NCBI GenBank assembly: GCA_017940465.1 | Contig: JAGAYN010000028.1 | Location: 1 to 50,941, forward strand | DNA from: Bacteroidales bacterium | Lineage (GTDB): Bacteria; Bacteroidota; Bacteroidia; Bacteroidales; P3 | Direction of reading: 5' to 3' | Length of the DNA: 50,941 nucleotides | In this document: positions 39,615-46,321 of the stretch, piece by piece | Position numbering within the stretch: position 1 is the stretch's first letter | Layout of the letters: every line of letters starts with the position of its first letter | Program-made: the position numbers and the translations under genes | Notes under the pieces: model-generated | The model's input: the letters and a program-made list of their open reading frames with translations, nothing else | Told to the model about the DNA's origin: nothing | Databases searched by the model: none

Positions 39615-40946
39615 TTATTCCACGCTCCCGGCGACAGGATTGGTGTCGGTCAGTCGGAGGCTTTTGACCATCTGGGCGGTGGCCTTTTTGTAGCGCTTGA
39701 AATGGAGTGTCTGCAGGTGGCGCTGGTAGGCGGCCTGGTCGGCGTAGATTTCGAGGATGAGGATGCGGCAGGGGTCGGCCTTGTCCTGCATCGAGTAGAG
39801 GGTCAGCACGCCCGGCTCGGTTGCGGTGCTGGATTCTCCCACCTCGCGGGCATAGGCCAGATACTGCTCCAGGTGTTCGGGATAGACCTCTACCTCAGCC
39901 ACTCGTACGATACGTTCGCCCGTCTGCACTAGAGGGATGTCTTCGCCAAGCAGACGACGGGCATTGTTGGAAAAGACCTCCTGAGGGTCGATGCCGTGAA
40001 GAATGAGCCTGCGCTCCAGGGCCTGCTTGCCGTTGGTGAGGACGTTCTCGGCGACGTATGGGTAGTCGGAACCATAGAGCAGATGGTCGGGTGTGGTGAT
40101 GGTGAGTAGCGCGTCCAGTGCCTCATCGGAGGGTGCGCCCGCCAGGTCGAACCACAGGCGCGAGAGCTGCGCTTCGACATCCACGGGTTGCATCAGTCCC
40201 TGTTTCACCATCACGGGCAGCAGTGAGCGGAAGCGTGGCAGCGCGGCAGGCAGGAACGAGCCGCAATGCGGCACCACAATGCGTAGGTCGGGATAACGCA
40301 CCAGCACGTTGCGGCTCATCAGGTTGAGCAGTGCCCGCGTGGTTTCGGCCAGATACTCATAGCTGGCCATTGGCACAGCGGTGACAAGTCGGTCGTTCAC
40401 AGCCGAGGGCTTGTGTGGGTGGATTATGATGAGTGCGCGACGCTCGTTGAGCATTGACATCAGCGTGTCCAGCGCCTCGTCGCCGAGGTACTGTCCGTAG
40501 CTATTCGTGGCCAGCTTCACACCGTCGGCACCCAGCGTGTCGAGGGCATAGACAGCCTCGCGCAAGGCCGACTCCACATCGGGTAGCGGCAGGGCGGCGC
40601 AGAAGCGAAAGCGGCCGGGATAACGCCTGGCCAGCGCGGCGCATTCCTCGTTGTATCGGCGGCAGGCGGCGACAGACTCTTCGGCGTTGCCGAACCAAGG
40701 TTGCGGTGCAGGCATCGTGAGCAGCGCCGTCTCGATGCCGGCGGCGTCCATAAAGGCCACGTGCCGTTCGGCCTCCCACTGCGGCAGCGGGAAGCCCTCG
40801 TCCATCGCCGCCCCGTGGTCGGTGACAAACGAGCGGTAGCCGTCCGTCACCGCATGGCAGTGCATATCCACCTGCGCCGTGGTGCCCAGGGCAGTCAGTG
40901 TCATCATAGCAAGCAGCAGTTTTTTCTTGAAATGCATTGTACTCAT
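39615..40946 (-). CDS. Exported amidohydrolase fused to an ABM monooxygenase domain
   Basis: The 443-residue protein has a signal peptide (about 1-24), then an ACMSD-like amidohydrolase domain. Metal ligands are His29 and His31 (DMHCHAV), His176 (IIIHPH), His227 (VVPHCGS) and Asp294 (YGSDYPYV). From about 345 to 432 there is an antibiotic biosynthesis monooxygenase (ABM/YgiN) domain: RIVRVAEVEVYPEHLEQYLAYAREV ... YADQAAYQRHLQTLHFKRYK. ABM enzymes oxidise quinol-like aromatics without cofactors, so a decarboxylase or hydrolase plus oxidation of an aromatic substrate is a reasonable inference. It lies 7 bp after the exported flavodoxin gene. Confidence 0.85.
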   Translation of the reverse strand: MSTMHFKKKLLLAMMTLTALGTTAQVDMHCHAVTDGYRSFVTDHGAAMDEGFPLPQWEAERHVAFMDAAGIETALLTMPAPQPWFGNAEESVAACRRYNEECAALARRYPGRFRFCAALPLPDVESALREAVYALDTLGADGVKLATNSYGQYLGDEALDTLMSMLNERRALIIIHPHKPSAVNDRLVTAVPMASYEYLAETTRALLNLMSRNVLVRYPDLRIVVPHCGSFLPAALPRFRSLLPVMVKQGLMQPVDVEAQLSRLWFDLAGAPSDEALDALLTITTPDHLLYGSDYPYVAENVLTNGKQALERRLILHGIDPQEVFSNNARRLLGEDIPLVQTGERIVRVAEVEVYPEHLEQYLAYAREVGESSTATEPGVLTLYSMQDKADPCRILILEIYADQAAYQRHLQTLHFKRYKKATAQMVKSLRLTDTNPVAGSVE

Positions 40947-40953
40947 CCCCGCG

Positions 40954-41484
40954 TCAATTCATCAAGCGGCTTTCGCCCCAGGTGTACTGCGGGTAGGTTT
41001 TCTTGAGGTCTTTGGCAGCACCGCTGACGCCCGAGCCGCCACTGGTGGCGAAGACGCAGAGGGTCTTGCTGCCGAGGTCGTGGGCCTCGATGAAAGTATT
41101 GACGATGGTGGGGGCGGTGTACCACCAGATGGGGAAGCCGATCCAGACGGTGTCGTAGTCCTTGATGTTCTCGCAGCGTCCATTGATGGCGGGGCGCGAG
41201 CTCTTGTCCGTCATCTCCTTGGTAGAGCGGCTCTGCTTGTCCCGCCAGTCGAGGTCGGCGCTGGTGTAGGGCTGCTCGGGGGCGATCTCGTAGAGGTCGG
41301 CACCCAACTCTTTGGCCAGCCGCTCGGCGGCCGCTTTGGTGGTCCCGGTGGCCGAGAAGTAGGCCACAAGTGTCTTGTTCATGCTGTCTCCTTTCTGTTG
41401 TTTGTTGTCTTTGTTGTTCTGTGCGCAAGCTGTGAGGCCGAACACCAGCGCGCAGGCGCAGAGAATTGACGCTATGTGTTTCAT
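40954..41484 (-). CDS. Lipid-anchored flavodoxin
   Basis: The 176-residue lipoprotein (LTAC, Cys 20) carries an intact flavodoxin domain: LVAYFSATGTTKAAAERLA at the FMN phosphate loop, IGFPIWWYTAPTIVNTF and FATSGGSGVSG. A flavodoxin outside the cytoplasm is unusual but recurrent in Bacteroidetes redox clusters. It sits between an exported hydrolase and the exported amidohydrolase-ABM protein, with gaps of 8 and 7 bp. A dead copy of its tail lies at 39470-39614. Confidence 0.88.
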   Translation of the reverse strand: MKHIASILCACALVFGLTACAQNNKDNKQQKGDSMNKTLVAYFSATGTTKAAAERLAKELGADLYEIAPEQPYTSADLDWRDKQSRSTKEMTDKSSRPAINGRCENIKDYDTVWIGFPIWWYTAPTIVNTFIEAHDLGSKTLCVFATSGGSGVSGAAKDLKKTYPQYTWGESRLMN

Positions 41485-41492
41485 TGTGTTGA

Positions 41493-42596
41493 TTATTTAA
41501 GGTTTTCTGTGAAGAATTGTTCCAGTGTATCCCAGGGGATGAAGTTGCCTTCGCCGCCGTCGTAGAGGTCGCAGTGAAAGGCGGCGGGGACGATGAGCAA
41601 TTCCTTGTTCCCGGGCACGGGATTGGGCTTGCCGATGGTGTTGTAGCCCTCTGCCTTACCCTCTACCATGTAGCGGTAGGCGGCTTCGCCGAAGTAGCGG
41701 CTGTGGGCTTCGGATCCGTGCATGACGAGGACAGCGGAGCGTATCTCGTTGATGTAGTATAGGAAGCGGGCGTTGGCGTAGGCCTGAGTGCCGATGGTGC
41801 GCCAGCCGTCGTTGCTGTTGCCGCTGCGGGGATGGTAGCCGCGGGGAGTCTTGTAGTAGGCGTGATAGTCCTTGACGAACTGCGGCGCCTCGTCGGGCAC
41901 GGGGTCGATGACGCCGCCGCCCATGGCAATCGGGTCGGCGAGACGCTGCCCAGCCAGGGCTTCGCGTGCGGCGTGGCGGTCGGCCTCGTTGTCGTTGGCG
42001 TCGTAGTAGCCGTTGCCGCTGATGCGCGTCATGTCGTACATTGTGCTGGCCACCGTGGCCTTGATGCGAGGGTCGGCAGCGGCAGCGTTGAGGGCGATGC
42101 CGCCCCAGCCGCAGATGCCGATGATGCCAATGCGGTCGGCATCTACATTCTCCAAGTGCGAGAGGTAGTCGACGGCGGCCATGATGTCCTCCGTGTTGAT
42201 GTCGGGCGAAGCCGTGCGGCGGGGTTCACCACTGCTCTCGCCGGTAAACGAGGGATCGAAGGCCAGCGCCACAAATCCGCGCTCACCCATCCGCATGGCG
42301 TAAAGGCCGCTGCTCTGCTCCTTGACGGCTCCGAACGGGCCGCTGACGGCAATGGCCGCCAACTTCCCCGCTGCCTCTTTCGGCGTGTAGAGGTCGGCCG
42401 CCAGCGTGAAGCCATACCGTGTGGGGAAGGTCACCTTGCGGTGTTCCACCTTGTCGCTGAGCGGGAACACCTTGTCCCACTCCTGTGTGAGTTCAATCCT
42501 GGTCATATCGTTGCATGTGTTTACATTGTCCGCCTTCTGCGAGCAGCCCGCCAGCAATGCGCCGATCAGCGCTGCCATGAGTATCGTCTTTTTCAT
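41493..42596 (-). CDS. Exported alpha/beta hydrolase lipoprotein with Cys at the elbow
   Basis: The 367-residue protein starts at MKKTILMAALIGALLAGC (lipobox, Cys 18); a longer reading lacks a signal. It has the alpha/beta hydrolase fold of the dienelactone hydrolase/X-Pro type, with elbow IGIIGICGWGG, where Cys162 replaces Ser. Other marks are AFDPSFTGESSGEPR and a C-terminal PAAFHCDLYDG with the probable catalytic His. It is the second Cys-type hydrolase in this region. The 171-bp space upstream contains no promoter I can identify with confidence. Confidence 0.85.
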   Translation of the reverse strand: MKKTILMAALIGALLAGCSQKADNVNTCNDMTRIELTQEWDKVFPLSDKVEHRKVTFPTRYGFTLAADLYTPKEAAGKLAAIAVSGPFGAVKEQSSGLYAMRMGERGFVALAFDPSFTGESSGEPRRTASPDINTEDIMAAVDYLSHLENVDADRIGIIGICGWGGIALNAAAADPRIKATVASTMYDMTRISGNGYYDANDNEADRHAAREALAGQRLADPIAMGGGVIDPVPDEAPQFVKDYHAYYKTPRGYHPRSGNSNDGWRTIGTQAYANARFLYYINEIRSAVLVMHGSEAHSRYFGEAAYRYMVEGKAEGYNTIGKPNPVPGNKELLIVPAAFHCDLYDGGEGNFIPWDTLEQFFTENLK

Positions 42597-42767
42597 TGTC
42601 CTGTGGTAGTGATGCCTTTTGTTCAAATTACATTTATAATAACGCATCCCTACAGCCGATATTGCCTTCGTGCACGAAAATATTTCCCGACATACGCAAG
42701 CGCCCGGCGGATTTTTTTGAAAAAAAGTTCCCATTGCCAGGACAGGGGGCGTGTGCATGGGCGGGGT

Positions 42768-43142
42768 TCAGTCGTCGTTCTTGGCGTTGGGGACGGCAAA
42801 GATGACGGTGAGGGCACCCACGGCGCCGGCGATGGGCACGATGATGCGGGCCACGGAGCCGGCCGGGATGAAGAAGAGGGTGGAAAGCGCCACCATGACC
42901 ACCATGACGCCCACGGCGCCGGCCTTCTGCGTGGCCGTCATGCCGCCGCGGCGGTGGTAGGAGCGGATGTATTTGCCCAGCCACGAGGCGAGGAGCCACT
43001 GCTGCAGGCGCGGCGACGAGCGGTAGAAGAGCCACGAGGCGAGGAGGAGGAAGGGTGTGGTGGGCAGTCCCGGCACCACCACACCCAATGTTCCCAGTCC
43101 CACACAGAGGAGGCCTGCGGCGATGTAGAGGATACGTTTCAC
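42768..43142 (-). CDS. DUF454 (YbaN-like) inner-membrane protein
   Basis: The 124-residue membrane protein matches DUF454: an N-terminal helix with GLLCVGLGTLGVVVPGLPTTPFLLLASWLFYRSSP, the segment HRRGGMTATQKA, and two further helices. Function unknown. It starts 10 bp after the DUF362 gene ends and is probably co-transcribed with it. Confidence 0.9.
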   Translation of the reverse strand: MKRILYIAAGLLCVGLGTLGVVVPGLPTTPFLLLASWLFYRSSPRLQQWLLASWLGKYIRSYHRRGGMTATQKAGAVGVMVVMVALSTLFFIPAGSVARIIVPIAGAVGALTVIFAVPNAKNDD

Positions 43143-43152
43143 GGCACGTCCT

Positions 43153-44148
43153 TCAGTCGATGCTCACGAGGCGGTACTGGCGGGTGCCGAGGCCGATTTT
43201 CTCGGCGTGCTCGATGGTGTGGACGCCATGCATCTCGGCCATGCGGTCGATGAGCGGCTGGGCGTTGTCACCCTCCACGCTCTTGTGCCGGTGCACAAGG
43301 TCGAAGCAGGCCTGGTCGAGGGCCACGGGGTCGGTGGAGGCTACGATGCCCATGTCCTTCAGCTCGGGAGCAGCCGGGGCACCGTTGCAGTCGCAGTCGA
43401 TGGACATGTTGTTCATCACGTTGATGTAGAGCACCTTGCCCTTCATGTAGTCGTGCACTGCGGTGGCGGCGTTGGCCATGCACTCGAGGAAGTGGTCCTG
43501 CTGGACGTCGGTGGCCACGTAGGCCCAAGCCTCGTCCATTTTGGCGGGCTCCTCGTAGCGGCCGGCGGTGTGGATGTAGAGCTTGCCGGCGGTGGAGGCC
43601 ACTCCGATGGAGGCGTTCTTGAGCACGCCGCCGAAGCCACCCATCTGGTGCCCCTTGAAATGGGCCAGGTTGATCATCCAGTCGTAGTTCTGAAGATGAC
43701 TGCCGACGCGGTTGTAGCGCATGAAGGTGGTGTCGCGCACGGGAATCATGATGTCGCCCTCCTCGTCCATAATGTCGAAGGGGGCTATGTCGAGGAATCC
43801 GTGCTCGCGGATGGTCTGCCAGTGGTCGGCGGTGGAGAGGCGGGTACCCGCATAGGCGGTGTTGCACTCCACGAGGGTGCCGTTCACGGCATCCACCAGC
43901 CGCGCGATGAGTGCAGGCTGCAGGTAGTGCCCGTTGCCGCCCTCGCCGCTGCTGATTTTCACTGCCACGCGCCCCTCGGCTTTCACGCCCAGGGCTTCGT
44001 AGACCTTCAGCAGCCCTTCGGGACTGATATCGGTGGTCATGTAGACCGTGGCGGTCCGGGGTTCAGGTGTCTGCATAGGTTCTCCTTTCTGTTTGCAGCC
44101 GACCAGCGCCATGCAGGCCACGGCGGCCATGAATACGGTTTTCTTCAT
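43153..44148 (-). CDS. DUF362 domain lipoprotein
   Basis: The 331-residue lipoprotein (LVGC, Cys 18) has the DUF362 fold: VAVKISSGEGGNGHYLQPALIARLVDAV, LINLAHFKGHQMGGFGGVLKNASIG-type segments and DCDCNGAPAAPELKDMGIVASTDPVALDQACFDLV. DUF362 proteins often accompany ferredoxin domains; none is present here, though C-D-C residues occur. It follows the alcohol dehydrogenase gene by 21 bp. Confidence 0.88.
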   Translation of the reverse strand: MKKTVFMAAVACMALVGCKQKGEPMQTPEPRTATVYMTTDISPEGLLKVYEALGVKAEGRVAVKISSGEGGNGHYLQPALIARLVDAVNGTLVECNTAYAGTRLSTADHWQTIREHGFLDIAPFDIMDEEGDIMIPVRDTTFMRYNRVGSHLQNYDWMINLAHFKGHQMGGFGGVLKNASIGVASTAGKLYIHTAGRYEEPAKMDEAWAYVATDVQQDHFLECMANAATAVHDYMKGKVLYINVMNNMSIDCDCNGAPAAPELKDMGIVASTDPVALDQACFDLVHRHKSVEGDNAQPLIDRMAEMHGVHTIEHAEKIGLGTRQYRLVSID

Positions 44149-44169
44149 TCCTATGGTGATTTTTGATGA

Positions 44170-45336
44170 TTACATGCTCTGTCGCAATATGTCCACCACC
44201 TCGTCGCGGGTCAGGGTGCGGTAGCCCACGGGGAGGATGAGGACGGCGTCGGCCACGGCCTGGAGATTCTCCTCGGTGACGCCCAGCTCGGCGGAGTGCA
44301 TCACGAGGCCGATTTCCTTCATCCACTGCTCGAGGCAGGCGAGGCCTTCGGTGGCCACCTGCTCGTCGCTCCTGCCCTCGGGGCGCACGCCCCATACGTT
44401 CCGGGCGAAGCGGGCGAACTGGTGCAGGCCGTCGCGCATGACGTGGCGGTAGTAGGGCAGTGAGACCGCGGCGAGGGTCATGCCGTGGGTGGCGTCGGTC
44501 ACCAGGCCGATGGCGTGGCCTATCTGGTGCACCTCCCAATCCCCTCCCTTGCCGCACTTGAGGAGCGTGTTCAGAGCCCAGGTGGCGGTCCACATGATGT
44601 TGGCGCGCGCCTCGTAGTCCTGCGGGTCCTTGGCGGCGATGCGGCTGCTGTGCACCAGCGAGCGCATGAGGCCCTCGATGAGGTAGTCGGTGGTGCAGTC
44701 GGCCTTGCCGGCGAAGTACTGCTCCATGAGGTGGCTCATGATGTCGAAGAAGCCTGCCACCATCTGGTACTGCGGCACCGTCATGGTGAAGCGCGGGTTG
44801 AGGATGGTGAACTTCGGGTAGAGGTCCGGCCCGAACACCTTGCCCAGCTTGAAGCCGGCCTTGCGGTTGGTGATGACGCTGCCGCCGTTCATCTCGCTGC
44901 CGGTGCCCACCATGGTGAGCACGCTCCCGATGGGCACCACCGGGCACGAGGGCCAGCCCTGCTTCACCCAGTATTTCTCCCAGGCGTCCTCCTCGCAATA
45001 GGCGCTGGCGCTGACGGCCTTGGCGTAGTCGATGGTGCTTCCGCCGCCCACGGCGAGGATGAGGTCCACCTTGTGGTCGCGCACCAGGCGGCAGCCCTCC
45101 TGCACCTTCTCATAGGTGGGGTTGGGCATCACGCCGGCGTCCTCCACCACCGTCTTGCCCGCCTCGCGGAGGGCGGCAGCGACGGCGTCGTAGATGCCGT
45201 TTCTCTTGATGGAACCGCCGCCGTAGCTGAGCATCACGGTTGGGCCATAGTGCTTCAACTCGCCGACCAGATGTTTCATTGCTTCCTCACCGAAGTGGAG
45301 CCTGGTGGGATTGTGGTAGGTAAAATTGCCTTGCAT
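44170..45336 (-). CDS. Iron-containing alcohol dehydrogenase (YqhD/BDH type)
   Basis: The 388-residue cytosolic NADPH-dependent enzyme reduces aldehydes to alcohols. The nucleotide site is YGGGSIKRNGIYDAV and AVGGGSTIDYAKAV. Metal ligands are Asp and His in FDIMSHLMEQYF, then HQIGHAIG and THGMTL. YqhD homologues clear toxic aldehydes and are AraC-controlled in enterobacteria, which fits the AraC-rich surroundings. It is the first gene of the minus-strand run down to csaA. Confidence 0.93.
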   Translation of the reverse strand: MQGNFTYHNPTRLHFGEEAMKHLVGELKHYGPTVMLSYGGGSIKRNGIYDAVAAALREAGKTVVEDAGVMPNPTYEKVQEGCRLVRDHKVDLILAVGGGSTIDYAKAVSASAYCEEDAWEKYWVKQGWPSCPVVPIGSVLTMVGTGSEMNGGSVITNRKAGFKLGKVFGPDLYPKFTILNPRFTMTVPQYQMVAGFFDIMSHLMEQYFAGKADCTTDYLIEGLMRSLVHSSRIAAKDPQDYEARANIMWTATWALNTLLKCGKGGDWEVHQIGHAIGLVTDATHGMTLAAVSLPYYRHVMRDGLHQFARFARNVWGVRPEGRSDEQVATEGLACLEQWMKEIGLVMHSAELGVTEENLQAVADAVLILPVGYRTLTRDEVVDILRQSM

Positions 45337-45372
45337 ATCTTCTTGTTTTTAGTGTCGCATGGTATGGAAGTG

Positions 45373-45401
45373 CAAAAGTAGCAAAAAAAAAGCAATTGCA
45401 A
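45373..45401 (-). promoter_or_regulatory. Promoter of the alcohol dehydrogenase operon
   Basis: On the minus strand TACTTTTG (45373-45380) with TTG 18 bp upstream (45399-45401), 36 bp before the start codon. It overlaps the upstream part of the divergent marC promoter region. Confidence 0.6.
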
Positions 45402-45410
45402 AAAAAAATG

Positions 45411-45418
45411 TATCTTTG
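45411..45418 (+). promoter_or_regulatory. Candidate -7 box of marC
   Basis: TATCTTTG, 84 bp before the marC start. The expected -33 position lies in an A-rich run shared with the divergent promoter. Confidence 0.6.
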
Positions 45419-45502
45419 CAAACCGAACCGCCTGTCGCCATAGCATCCAGTTGCCAGTGCGACAGCCTTTTACAAACCATTCACACCCATACAGAACCGC
45501 CT

Positions 45503-46096
45503 ATGCCCGCCCACCTCAACCTCATCGAGATCTTCAGCGCCTTCATCGTGATGTTCGCCATCATCGACATCACCGGCTCCATACCCATCTTCATCGGCAT
45601 GGAGGAGCAGGGCAAGCACATCAAGCCCCTGAAAGCCACCGCCGTAGCCCTCGGCCTCTTCATCGCTTTCTACTTCGCAGGCGAGGGGCTGCTGCGCCTC
45701 TTCTCCATCGACATTGCCGCCTTTGCCGTGGCAGGCGCCGTGGTGCTCTTCCTCCTGGCGCTGGAGATGATCATGGGGCGCGAGTTCATCAAGAACGAGA
45801 GCGTGGGCTCGGGCGCGAGCATCGTGCCGGTGGCCTTCCCGCTCATCGCCGGGCCGGGCGCCCTGACCGCCCTGCTCTCGCTACGCGCCGAGTACGCCTC
45901 GGTCAACATCCTGCTGGGCCTGCTGCTCAATATCGTCATCGACTATCTCGTCCTGGCCTTCCTGCCCAGGCTGCAGCGTGTGCTGGGCGGCGAGATTGTC
46001 TTCGTGCTGCGCAAATTCTTCGGCGTCATCCTGCTGGCCATCGCGGTGAAACTCTTCGTCGGCAACCTCACCGTCGTCTTCCACTCGGCGCAGTAA
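45503..46096 (+). CDS. marC: MarC family inner-membrane protein
   Basis: The 197-residue protein has six transmembrane helices. The start is MPAHLNLIEIFSAFIVMFAIIDI; the longer reading runs back into the promoter. Family stretches are DITGSIPIFIGM, FPLIAGPGALTALLSL and the C-terminal FFGVILLAIAVKLFVGN. Its function is unsettled despite the name. It is divergent from the alcohol dehydrogenase operon. Confidence 0.9.
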   Translation: MPAHLNLIEIFSAFIVMFAIIDITGSIPIFIGMEEQGKHIKPLKATAVALGLFIAFYFAGEGLLRLFSIDIAAFAVAGAVVLFLLALEMIMGREFIKNESVGSGASIVPVAFPLIAGPGALTALLSLRAEYASVNILLGLLLNIVIDYLVLAFLPRLQRVLGGEIVFVLRKFFGVILLAIAVKLFVGNLTVVFHSAQ

Positions 46097-46099
46097 GCA

Positions 46100-46160
46100 C
46101 CTCCCCTCCCGCCCACTCCCCTGCCATCCCCTTAGGGGGGAAGGAGAGGGGAAGAACATG
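46100..46160. repeat. Interspersed CT-rich element with hairpin, copy 2
   Basis: On the minus strand the 20-mer at 46137-46156 is identical to 22214-22233, followed by a CCCC-TTA-GGGG hairpin and a G-rich strand. It lies 3' of marC. The rest of 46097-46315 shows no gene. Confidence 0.7.
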
Positions 46161-46321
46161 ACACCTCCTACATGCTGGGCACCAGCCTGTTGCAAACCTC
46201 CGATTTTCGCCCGGAAACCGAAAATCTCCCGAAAAAAATTCAAAAAAAAATGTGCACAGGATGCAATAACATCCCGTGCACGGATACCTAATACATTATT
46301 AAACACAAAACCGACATGCCG

